Notes under the pieces: model-generated
What the model was told of the DNA's origin: nothing
What the model saw: only the letters and a program-made list of their open reading frames with translations
Databases searched by the model: none
From: Acidobacteriota bacterium
GTDB taxonomy: Bacteria > Acidobacteriota > Terriglobia > Terriglobales > Acidobacteriaceae
Direction of reading: 5' to 3'
DNA length: 5,443 nucleotides
Assembly (NCBI GenBank): GCA_025353435.1
Contig: JANXQR010000697.1
Span: 1 to 5,443 of the forward strand
Part shown: positions 1 through 5,443 of the stretch, one piece after another
Layout of the letters: each line of letters opens with the position of its first letter
How positions within the stretch are numbered: the first letter of the stretch is position 1
Program-made: the position numbers and the translations under genes

Positions 1-1
1 C

Positions 2-241
2 GTCCAGCACATCAAGCCCCTTGAGCACGTAGCCTTCAACCTCCTAGGCCTCGACATCTCCGACATGTATCACATGCTGTTGTCGGCGGGGTTTGCTGGG
101 TTGGCCTTTTCGATTGTGGCACTTACGCTGGTGCTGACGGCAACGCCCGCCCATTCGTATTTGAGTGATCTGGCGGCGGAACGGGCAAAGTCGATCGAGG
201 AGCATCTGCCGGCAGCTATCAAGTCGCTGCGGCCGCGGTAA
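2..241 (+). CDS. C-terminal end of a membrane protein of unknown family (5' truncated)
   Basis: An open frame enters from the left edge and ends at TAA 239-241, giving the last 79 residues of a protein. The visible part has a short amphipathic stretch, then one clear hydrophobic helix at about residues 25-48 of the fragment (start MLLSAGFAGLAFSIVALTLV). A polar, charged tail of about 30 residues follows, with a Glu/Lys/Arg-rich portion that probably lies in the cytoplasm. This fits the last transmembrane segment and tail of an integral membrane protein such as a transporter, but no family signature is visible and I do not assign one. The next gene starts 94 bases downstream on the same strand. 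I see no convincing terminator between them, so co-transcription is possible. Confidence 0.65.
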   Translation, partial: VQHIKPLEHVAFNLLGLDISDMYHMLLSAGFAGLAFSIVALTLVLTATPAHSYLSDLAAERAKSIEEHLPAAIKSLRPR

Positions 242-335
242 GCTAACTTCTGTTTATTGAATGGTTTATGGCAGAGCCTGGGTCGAGTTCGGGCTTGCGG
301 GAACCTTAGCGCCCTGATTCACGTAAACCTCGAGA

Positions 336-1250
336 ATGAAAGTACCCAATTTCGCAAATTGCTTGCAGATACTGGCTTGCGCCCTGATGGGCGCGTCCTT
401 CGGCGTGGGTTACGCCCAGACTGCTGACGCTGTGCCGAGTGCGCAGGAAATCATGGCAAGGGTGGCCGCAAACCAGGACCAGGCCGAGGCAGAGCGTGCC
501 CACTATGTTTACGTGCAACATGCCAAGATGGCATCGCGCAAGGGCAAGACGGTGCAATGCGAGGAGCTGACGGATTACCGAATTACCCCGTCGAGCGATG
601 GGTCGCACGACGAGCTGTTGAAGCTCGACGGGCGGCTGCGGGTGAAGGGCAAATATGTTTCTTACAACAGGCTTGAATCCGAAGACAAGAAGGCTGGAGT
701 TGAGAACGACAAGGATTCGGTTTCAGTGCAGATTGGCGACGACAGCACCGATCGCGACCTTGTCGAGAATATGCGCAAGAACCTGATGCACGAAAAGTCG
801 AAGGACGGGATCAACGCGCACCTGTTTCCGCTGACGACGAAAGAACAGGGCGACTATGTGTTTCAGATGGCCGGGCGCGAGCGGCTGAACGGGCGCGATG
901 TGTTTCACATCACGTTTCGTCCCAAGGACAAGGACGATTTTGGATGGAAGGGTGTCGCGTACGTCGATACTACGGCGTATCAGCCGGTGATGGTGACGAC
1001 GGAGATGGCGCGCAAGATTCCGTTTGCGGTGCGCACACTGCTGGGGACGAATTTGCCGGGGCTGGGATTTACGGTGATCTACGCGCCTCAGGCTGACGGG
1101 GTGTGGTTTCCGGTGTCTTTTTCGACGGAATTCAAGATTCATGTGCTGTATTTCTTCAATCGGGATATTGTGCTCGATGCGCAGAACCGGGAGTTTGAGA
1201 AGACGCATTCGAGTTCGCGGATGCTGGAGGGCGCGACGGAAGTGCCGTAA
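336..1250 (+). CDS. Secreted LolA-like (outer-membrane lipoprotein-sorting-like) protein, function unknown
   Basis: The product has 304 residues. Its N-terminus is a type I signal peptide: Lys2, a hydrophobic core at about residues 9-26, and likely cleavage after Ala27 in GYA/QTAD. It is therefore expected in the periplasm or at the outer membrane. The mature part looks like an extended beta-rich LolA-like fold. The clearest signs are GRERLNGRDVFHITFRPKDK (180-199), followed by WKGVAYVD (204-211) and a QPVMVTTE strand (216-223). This is the 'cleaved substrate, then w-G-w-vD-...-pv' pattern seen in LolA/LolB-like and outer-membrane lipoprotein-sorting proteins. The C-terminal third is aromatic (VWFPVSFSTEF at 256-266; HVLYFFNRD at 269-277). 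Proteins like this are common in Acidobacteria. Lipid or lipoprotein binding is a guess from the fold. ATG 336 is chosen because it gives an intact signal peptide; upstream there is only a weak GAG-type ribosome site. The gene converges on gpmI across a repeat-filled gap. Confidence 0.8.
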   Translation: MKVPNFANCLQILACALMGASFGVGYAQTADAVPSAQEIMARVAANQDQAEAERAHYVYVQHAKMASRKGKTVQCEELTDYRITPSSDGSHDELLKLDGRLRVKGKYVSYNRLESEDKKAGVENDKDSVSVQIGDDSTDRDLVENMRKNLMHEKSKDGINAHLFPLTTKEQGDYVFQMAGRERLNGRDVFHITFRPKDKDDFGWKGVAYVDTTAYQPVMVTTEMARKIPFAVRTLLGTNLPGLGFTVIYAPQADGVWFPVSFSTEFKIHVLYFFNRDIVLDAQNREFEKTHSSSRMLEGATEVP

Positions 1251-1259
1251 GGCAGGGAC

Positions 1260-1280
1260 CAGGGAACAGGGAATAGGGAA
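1260..1280. repeat. Three tandem AGGGAA-type heptamers
   Basis: Ten bases after the stop codon of the LolA-like gene come three consecutive 7-base units: CAGGGAA (1260-1266), CAGGGAA (1267-1273) and TAGGGAA (1274-1280), followed by CAAAAAA. A partial related copy, CAGGGAC, lies just upstream at 1253-1259. Short AGGGAAC-like tandem arrays between genes resemble ones I recall from acidobacterial genomes; that comparison is from memory. Confidence 0.7.
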
Positions 1281-1322
1281 CAAAAAAGCAAGACTAGGGT
1301 GGAGGCCGGTGGCGGAAAGGCC

Positions 1323-1338
1323 CGCGGCTAAAGCCGCG
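1323..1338. terminator. GC-rich hairpin, possible terminator of the LolA-like gene
   Basis: CGCGGCT (1323-1329) pairs perfectly with AGCCGCG (1332-1338). The tight turn leaves a practical 4-base loop once the last A:T pair opens. It is followed on the + strand by TTTGTTTTTG (1339-1348), a T-rich tract in the right place for a rho-independent terminator reading rightwards from the gene ending at 1250. It may equally be just one palindrome of the repeat element. Confidence 0.5.
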
Positions 1339-1359
1339 TTTGTTTTTGCGGAAATGATT

Positions 1360-1379
1360 CCGAGGCCTGAAGGCCTCGG
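1360..1379. repeat. 9-bp perfect palindrome with GA turn
   Basis: CCGAGGCCT (1360-1368) and AGGCCTCGG (1371-1379) are exact reverse complements separated by GA. The resulting hairpin has a TGAA loop on eight G/C-rich pairs. No T tract follows on either strand, so it is not a standard intrinsic terminator. It is best read as the second palindrome of the surrounding repeat element. An imperfect outer pair, CCCTCCGGA (1382-1390) with TCTGGAGGG (1405-1413, one mismatch), follows directly. Confidence 0.65.
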
Positions 1380-1437
1380 CTCCCTCCGGAAGATCGGCCC
1401 GGGTTCTGGAGGGCATGGTTAATAGGGGAGTGGAAAT

Positions 1438-1477
1438 CCCACCCTAGCGACAAGAACAAAGACGTCGCGAGGGTGGG
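1438..1477. repeat. Inverted repeat with 14-bp stem and 12-base A-rich loop
   Basis: CCCACCCTAGCGAC (1438-1451) and GTCGCGAGGGTGGG (1464-1477) are reverse complements at 13 of 14 positions. The loop is AAGAACAAAGAC (1452-1463). The stem shares its left end with the 9-bp inverted repeat bounding the upstream element and its right end with the first 18-base direct repeat, so the two structures are interlocked. It could form a bidirectional hairpin between the convergent genes. Confidence 0.7.
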
Positions 1478-1504
1478 GCACCCGGCGAGGGTGGGGCACC
1501 CGGC
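1467..1504. repeat. Two perfect 18-bp tandem repeats (GGGTGGGGCACCCGG type)
   Basis: CGAGGGTGGGGCACCCGG occurs at 1468-1485 and again, identically and without spacer, at 1486-1503. The period-18 match extends one base each way (1467-1504). Each unit contains its own short palindrome, GGGTG...CACCC. The array ends 12 bases from the gpmI stop codon. Units of this kind resemble intergenic repeats I recall from Acidobacteria; that is from memory, not a search. Confidence 0.75.
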
Positions 1505-1516
1505 TGAAGCCCATAC

Positions 1517-3124
1517 CTAACCGGTGATGGGCACGCGGAGGTCGCCGCCGGTCATTTGGCTGGGCAGGCCCAGGCTGAGCAGGTTGAGGAGCGTGGGGCT
1601 GATGTCGCGGAGGGAGCCGTCGTTGCGGAGGCGGAAATTGCTGGCGTCTTCGGCGACGTAAATCATGGGCACGGGGTTGGTGGTGTGGGCGGTGTGCGGG
1701 CCGCCGGTGACGGGGTCGACCATCATTTCCGCGTTGCCGTGATCGGCGGTGATGAGCCAGGCGCCGTTGCGCTCTTTGACGGCTTTGTAAATGCGGCCGA
1801 GCTGGGCGTCGACGGCCTCGCAGGCCTTGATGGTGGGCTCGAGCCGGCCGGAGTGGCCGACCATGTCGGCGTTGGCGAAGTTGGCGACGATGAGATCGAA
1901 GGCCGTGTCTTCGACGGCTTTGACAATGGTGTCGCCGATGGCTTCGGCCTTCATCTCAGGCGCGAGATCGTAAGTGGCGACTTTAAGTGACTGGATCATG
2001 GTGCGGTCTTCGCCGGGGAAGGGAACTTCGATGCCGCCGTTGAAGAAGTAGGTGACGTGCGCGAATTTTTCGGTCTCGGCCACGCGCAGGTTGCGCAGTT
2101 GGTGGGCGGAAAGAATGTTGGCTAGGATGTTATCCATCGACTCCGGCAGGATGACCATGGGCAGTGAATAGAGCTTGTCGTACTGCGTCATGCAGAGGTA
2201 GTGGAGGTTCTTGGGGATCTCGCTGCGGGGAATGATTTCGTCGAGTGACTCCCAGGCATCGAGGTCACGGCCGCCGTTTTTGTTGATGCCGCTTTCGCGG
2301 GCGAGGACGCGAGTGATCTGGCGGGCGCGATCGGCGCGGAAGTTGATGTTGATGCAGACATCTTCATCGCGGATTTGGCCGACGGGCTTGCCGGCGGCAT
2401 CGACAACGACGAAGGGAATGAGGAACTCGTCGGTGATGCTGTTGTTGTAATTTTCCTTGATGCGCGCGATGGGATCGGCGTAGCTGCCGCCCTCGGCCTT
2501 GCCGGTGACCATGGCGTCGAATGCCTTGCGCTCGCGCTCCCAGCGCTTGTCGCGATCCATGGCGTAGTAGCGGCCGCTGATGGAGGCGACTTTGCCGACG
2601 CCGTATTCGCGCATCTTCTTTTCGAGGGCGGCGATGTAGCCGGCGCCGGAGGTGGGGCCGGTGTCGCGTCCGTCCATGAAGGCGTGGACGAAGACGCGCT
2701 CGAGCTTGTATTCGCGGGCGGCGCGGAGGAAGGCGTAGAGGTGTTCCTGATGGGAGTGGACGCCGCCGTCGGAGACGAGGCCGAAGAGGTGGAGCTGGCG
2801 TCCGCCATCGCGCGCGCGCTGCATGGCGTTTGCGATGGCCGGATCTTTGGCGAAGTCGCCGGTGGCGATTAGCTCGTCGATGCGGGTGATGTCCATGTGC
2901 ACGATGCGGCCGGCGCCGATGTTGAGGTGGCCGACTTCGCTGTTGCCCATCTGGCCATCGGGCAGGCCGACAAAGTGCTCCGAGGCGCGGATGAGGGTGT
3001 TGGGGAATTCGCGAAGGAGCTTGTCGTAAGAGGGCTTGCGGGCCAGGGCGATGGCGTTGTTGGCGGTTTCGGCGCGGAAGCCCCATCCGTCAAGGATGGT
3101 TAGAACGAGAGGACGCTTGGACAC
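1517..3124 (-). CDS. gpmI: 2,3-bisphosphoglycerate-independent phosphoglycerate mutase
   Basis: The enzyme interconverts 3-phosphoglycerate and 2-phosphoglycerate in cytoplasmic glycolysis/gluconeogenesis. It uses a phosphoserine intermediate and two metal ions, normally Mn(II). The 535 residues are slightly more than the usual 510-515. All the family motifs are present. DGWG carries metal ligand Asp12. GNSEVGHLNIGAGR carries the nucleophile Ser62. HSHQ (123-126) and DGRDTGP (151-157) belong to the substrate-binding transferase domain, as do SGRYYAMDRD (183-192) and NFRADRARQ (261-269). The phosphatase-like domain then resumes with FNGG, NADMVGH (Asp420, His424), TADHGNAEMM (Asp461, His462) and TAHTTNP (His480). 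The catalytic and metal set therefore looks complete. Translation starts at GTG 3122-3124, supported by a Shine-Dalgarno site and by the family N-terminus (KRPLVLTILDGWG). The stop is TAG. The gene converges on the LolA-like gene and is not in an evident operon with other glycolytic genes. Confidence 0.98.
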   Translation of the reverse strand: MSKRPLVLTILDGWGFRAETANNAIALARKPSYDKLLREFPNTLIRASEHFVGLPDGQMGNSEVGHLNIGAGRIVHMDITRIDELIATGDFAKDPAIANAMQRARDGGRQLHLFGLVSDGGVHSHQEHLYAFLRAAREYKLERVFVHAFMDGRDTGPTSGAGYIAALEKKMREYGVGKVASISGRYYAMDRDKRWERERKAFDAMVTGKAEGGSYADPIARIKENYNNSITDEFLIPFVVVDAAGKPVGQIRDEDVCININFRADRARQITRVLARESGINKNGGRDLDAWESLDEIIPRSEIPKNLHYLCMTQYDKLYSLPMVILPESMDNILANILSAHQLRNLRVAETEKFAHVTYFFNGGIEVPFPGEDRTMIQSLKVATYDLAPEMKAEAIGDTIVKAVEDTAFDLIVANFANADMVGHSGRLEPTIKACEAVDAQLGRIYKAVKERNGAWLITADHGNAEMMVDPVTGGPHTAHTTNPVPMIYVAEDASNFRLRNDGSLRDISPTLLNLLSLGLPSQMTGGDLRVPITG

Positions 3125-3132
3125 GAAGAATG

Positions 3133-3138
3133 CACCTC
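3133..3138 (-). promoter_or_regulatory. Shine-Dalgarno site of gpmI
   Basis: On the minus strand GAGGTG (3138 to 3133) lies eight bases before the GTG start at 3124, a near-consensus match and spacing. It decides in favour of the GTG start over any internal ATG. No convincing -35/-10 pair was found upstream in 3140-3240. Confidence 0.75.
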
Positions 3139-3240
3139 AGCACGATCAGAATGACTGGACTCAAGGATAGCAACCCGGGGGAGGGCAAGAAGTGTAGCGG
3201 GAGTCACAGGCAATCTGACCGTGCGTCTGCAGCTTGGATA

Positions 3241-3606
3241 TCACGCGGCCGGCTCGTTCGATGGCCGGGGTTTTGGCTGGGTGGGTATCTCGATCCGTTT
3301 GTAATTCGTGGGAGCTCCGTTAAAGCAGTGCCATGAAAACGAGTGCAGGAATCCGGTGGTGGCGCGATTGAGCCGGAGAGCGCAATATCTCTCGACCGCC
3401 TCAGTGAAAGATTCGAATGTTTCGGGCTCAGACACAAAGCCTTGATCGATGACGACCTTGCCGGTTTTATTGCTCCACCAGCCGTGCATTTCCTGAACGG
3501 CGCTGACGTGTCCTGTTACGTCTTGCAACGATATTTAAACAGCGTAGAACTCTACTAATCCTTCCGCGGTGGTGGGTTCACTGGTCTTGAAGAGTACGTT
3601 TTGCAT
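3241..3606 (-). pseudogene. Small hypothetical gene interrupted by an in-frame TAA (possible pseudogene)
   Basis: One minus-strand frame starts at ATG 3606-3604, reads 23 protein-like residues (MQNVLFKTSEPTTAEGLVEF...), meets TAA at 3537-3535, then stays open for 97 codons to TGA at 3243-3241. The second part (core VVIDQGFVSEPETFESFTEA, then ...VERYCALRLNR) also looks like real protein. By hand count about 65% of its third codon positions are G or C, consistent with coding. Without the stop the product would be about 121 residues. No domain is recognised. The ATG has a GGCGGA-like ribosome site about ten bases upstream. After the TAA the only starts are TTG 3528 (95 aa, no Shine-Dalgarno) and ATG 3489 (82 aa, AGGA one base away), both poor, which favours a nonsense-mutated gene. 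Alternatives are a short downstream gene on its own or a non-coding stretch. It lies 116 bases upstream of gpmI on the same strand. Confidence 0.4.
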
Positions 3607-3930
3607 GAATAATCAGTCCGCCTGGTCCTTCATGAAGAAATGACTGCCAGAATCATCCCGCGCACCGGTTCCAAGGATTCTTTCGGCCGACTTAGGCTTT
3701 CAGAGCGAGGAACTGTTGGCAGGGGGATGCCGCGATGTGGAGAAGTGGTTCCGGCATTCCCATGCTGACAGGAGGACGGGATCCTGGGTAGGTGGTTTTA
3801 CAGTCATTTCACCGTTGAAGGGGCAAACTGCCTTTGTTTGCTTATAGATCAACGCTGGTGTTGGACAGGTGTGAACCCGAGCGACAATGTGCGAGATGTG
3901 GTTAGCTTGTGATTTCATTGAACGGGCCCG
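3607..3930. other. Unassigned stretch without a supported gene
   Basis: About 320 bases upstream of the membrane-protein gene hold only short frames on both strands, none with convincing composition plus start and ribosome site. The minus-strand frame 3918-3700 (72 aa) is rich in His, Ser, Pro and Thr and looks like chance. On the same minus phase, 3699-3616 encodes 28 protein-like residues without a start codon. A perfect 8-bp palindrome, CGGGCCCG (3923-3930), abuts the GTG start at 3931. No clear sigma-70 promoter is visible; TATAGA at 3842-3847 could be a -10 element but lacks a matching -35. Confidence 0.5.
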
Positions 3931-5274
3931 GTGTGGAGTCTAAAATCCACTGACGTGGACATCCGAGAGAAGCAGGAGATTTCCCCGGACGCCTTACTTG
4001 CGGGTGATCCCAGGTGGCTGCTTGTCCAGCGAATCGTTGGGAGCTCGGGTTTCGTCAATTCGCAGCGGCTCTCAGCATTTCTTTTGTATGTCAGCAAGCA
4101 GTCAATTGCGGGGAAGGGTGACGCGCTGAATGAGCGGGTGATTGGAGAGGCGGTTTTTGAGCGCTCGCCCGATTACGATCCCCGCGACGACAATATTGTC
4201 CGTTCCCATGCGAGCCGCTTGCGAACGCGACTGGAGGAGTACTTTGAGCGGGAAGGCGCCTTGGAGGGCCTTAAGGTATCCATACCGAGGGGAAGCTATG
4301 CGCCGGTATTCGAGGAGACGGCGTCGCCGGTGGAGTTGACCGCGCTGGGGATTTCTGGCGCGGGGACCGAGGCGTCTGGCTTGGATGAGGGAGGATTGCG
4401 AGGGCCAGTTGTTCGGTCGGTCAAGCGAAGATTCTGGGCGGTGGTTGGGCTGGTGATTGTGACGGCCATTGCAACGATTGGCGCAATTCAATTCAGTCGG
4501 TCTTCCGCGCGGCAGACTCCGTCCCACAAGCTGTGGGCGCAGATGTTTCGCAAGGAACAAGAGACGCTGATTGTGCCGGCGGACAGCAGCCTGGTGGTTG
4601 CGCGGTTGATGTCGGGGCACCAGGTTCCGCTTTCGACGTATGCGGGAGGGCGGTACAGGCAGGATCCGGATTGCAACAGGCCCTGCGACCCCGCCATGAT
4701 CAGCACGGTTGAGTCGCTTCGGTACACGTCGATGAGCGATTTGGAATTTGCGGTGAAGATCACGCATCTTCCGGAGGCGATTCCGGACCGGACGGAGATC
4801 CGCTTCGCGCGGGATATTCAGCTCAAGGATTTGAAGGAATCAAATTTGATTCTGGCGGGATCGCAGGAGGCCGATCCGTGGATGGCGGCCATCAGCGGGC
4901 AGATGAATTTTGTGGTGCATGACGATCCTGGTGAGGGTCCGCTGCGGGTGGAAAACAGGCATCCGCAACAGGGCGAGAAGAGTGAATACTCGTACGATCC
5001 GCATGATCAGCAGCACCGCGGCCTGGCCACGATTTCATTTCTGCCGAATCTGGGCGGGAGTGGAAATTTGCTGGTTGTGCAGGGATTTTCGCTGGCGGGG
5101 ACGCAGGCGGCGGCGGAGTTTGTCACCAGCGGGCACGACCTGGATGTTCTGCTCGCTTCATACGGTGGTGGCAGCGCGGCTTTGCCGCACTTTGAGATTC
5201 TGCTGTCGACGGTGGAGATCAACGGAATGGCCACGAGAGCCGTGCCGTTGGCTGTCGAGAATGAATCGGGATAG
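3931..5274 (+). CDS. Single-pass membrane protein with winged-helix-like cytoplasmic N-terminus and periplasmic C-terminal domain
   Basis: The product has 447 residues in three parts. Residues about 20-128 form a module widespread in Acidobacteria, often at the N-terminus of putative transcriptional regulators, cyclase-like or TPR proteins. Its signature reads LSAFLLYV (47-54), NERVIGEAVF (67-76), DYDPRDDNIVRSHASRLRTR (81-100), then an EYF helix and IPRGSYAPVF (118-127), consistent with a winged helix ending in a wing hairpin. A basic KRR (165-167) precedes one transmembrane helix (about 168-188), so by the positive-inside rule the N-terminus is cytoplasmic and residues 190-447 periplasmic. 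The C-terminal domain includes NLILAGS (305-311), PW (316-317), ISFLPNLGGSGNLLVVQG (368-385) and AGTQAAAEF (389-397), a conserved but uncharacterised arrangement as I recall it. Cys248 and Cys252 are its only cysteines. DNA binding is inferred. The start is uncertain: GTG 3931 follows an in-frame stop at 3919-3921 and has no Shine-Dalgarno; GTG 3955 is the alternative. Confidence 0.85.
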   Translation: MWSLKSTDVDIREKQEISPDALLAGDPRWLLVQRIVGSSGFVNSQRLSAFLLYVSKQSIAGKGDALNERVIGEAVFERSPDYDPRDDNIVRSHASRLRTRLEEYFEREGALEGLKVSIPRGSYAPVFEETASPVELTALGISGAGTEASGLDEGGLRGPVVRSVKRRFWAVVGLVIVTAIATIGAIQFSRSSARQTPSHKLWAQMFRKEQETLIVPADSSLVVARLMSGHQVPLSTYAGGRYRQDPDCNRPCDPAMISTVESLRYTSMSDLEFAVKITHLPEAIPDRTEIRFARDIQLKDLKESNLILAGSQEADPWMAAISGQMNFVVHDDPGEGPLRVENRHPQQGEKSEYSYDPHDQQHRGLATISFLPNLGGSGNLLVVQGFSLAGTQAAAEFVTSGHDLDVLLASYGGGSAALPHFEILLSTVEINGMATRAVPLAVENESG

Positions 5275-5443
5275 AGCAGTACCCAGTCCGTCTTGGCGGC
5301 CCCGACATCCCCCTTGCTCGCTTCGTCACCGTTTCAAAGACCGCGATCTGGAGTTTGCCCTCACCCCCTGCGCCAACGGACCAGCCAACGGATGTGCCGG
5401 GTTTATACGTAGCATCCCCATCAATCATCTGGCCCGGTGGGCA
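5219..5443 (-). CDS. Possible 3' end of a gene entering from the right edge, unknown
   Basis: A minus-strand frame is open from the right edge to TGA at 5221-5219, giving 74 residues. The first 45 or so look protein-like (MIDGDATYKPGTSVGWSVGA, then GEGKLQIAVFETVTKRARG). The last 25 are rich in Arg, Pro and Ser and may be out of the true frame. If real, it overlaps the convergent membrane-protein gene by 56 bases at their 3' ends. An in-frame ATG exists at 5428, so it could also be a short gene of 69 residues. No family is recognised. It may equally be a chance frame or a remnant. Confidence 0.3.
   Translation of the reverse strand, partial: CPPGQMIDGDATYKPGTSVGWSVGAGGEGKLQIAVFETVTKRARGMSGPPRRTGYCSIPIHSRQPTARLSWPFR

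Larger units (their letters stand above)
1294..1447. repeat. Composite intergenic palindromic element bounded by 9-bp inverted repeats
   Basis: CTAGGGTGG at 1294-1302 is exactly inverted as CCACCCTAG at 1439-1447, enclosing 154 bases with two strong internal palindromes and one imperfect one. The unit lies in the gap between two convergent genes and has no reading frame worth calling. The arrangement is that of a REP/BIME-like or MITE-like dispersed element. Whether it is dispersed cannot be decided from one copy. Confidence 0.6.

Noticed and set aside
366..380. Lipobox-like ILAC (Cys15) in the LolA-like protein, suggesting a lipoprotein
   Set aside because: The cysteine lies inside the hydrophobic core, which continues for about ten residues to a good type I cleavage site (GYA/Q).
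723..1283. Minus-strand 186-residue open frame opposite the LolA-like gene
   Set aside because: Its product is dominated by Arg and His, as expected of an antisense shadow, and the plus strand carries a complete signal-peptide protein.
1467..1504. CRISPR array
   Set aside because: The two 18-bp repeats are adjacent with no spacer between them, and there is no cas gene nearby.
2188..3093. Long alternative frames on both strands inside gpmI
   Set aside because: Their products are low-complexity (Ser/Ala/Pro, Arg/His or Gly/Val rich), and gpmI accounts for the whole stretch with all catalytic motifs.
3140..3200. Sigma-70 promoter for gpmI (TTGCCC ... TATCCT on the minus strand)
   Set aside because: The spacing is only about 13 bases and both boxes match the consensus poorly.
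3343..3558. Plus-strand 71-residue frame opposite the interrupted small gene
   Set aside because: It starts with GTG without a Shine-Dalgarno site and overlaps a minus-strand frame with better third-position G+C bias. It is not impossible, but less supported.
3700..3918. Minus-strand 72-residue frame
   Set aside because: Its composition is not protein-like (His, Thr, Pro, Ser rich), and there is no recognisable motif or good ribosome site.
4102..4767. Minus-strand 221-residue frame opposite the membrane-protein gene
   Set aside because: It is Arg/Asn/Pro-rich, typical of an antisense shadow; the plus-strand protein has clear domain structure throughout.

Overview
The window looks like a chromosomal segment of an acidobacterium, probably from the Terriglobia (Acidobacteriaceae and relatives). 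Three signs point there: a membrane protein whose N-terminal module is of a type abundant in that group, a secreted LolA-like protein of a kind common there, and intergenic palindromic and GGGTGGGGCACCCGG-type repeats that resemble repeats I recall from those genomes. The taxonomic call rests on recalled family resemblance, not on a search.

Layout, left to right: the 3' end of a membrane-protein gene (+, up to 241); a complete gene for a secreted LolA-like protein (+, 336-1250); a 266-base convergent intergenic region packed with repeats (1251-1516); gpmI, a complete cofactor-independent phosphoglycerate mutase gene (-, 1517-3124) with a GTG start and a good Shine-Dalgarno site; a low-density region of about 800 bases holding a probable small gene interrupted by an in-frame TAA (-, 3241-3606) and an unassigned stretch (3607-3930); a complete gene for a single-pass membrane protein with a predicted winged-helix-like cytoplasmic N-terminus (+, 3931-5274); and a frame that enters from the right edge on the minus strand (5219-5443).

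The genes do not form an obvious pathway. gpmI is a housekeeping glycolysis/gluconeogenesis gene. The LolA-like protein and the membrane protein are group-typical proteins of unknown function. No mobile element, CRISPR array, tRNA or rRNA is visible, and there is no clear multi-gene novel system. The points most worth a second look are the composite repeat at 1260-1504, the interrupted small gene upstream of gpmI, and the ToxR-like topology of the 447-residue membrane protein, whose only two cysteines form a CxxxC pair on the predicted periplasmic side.
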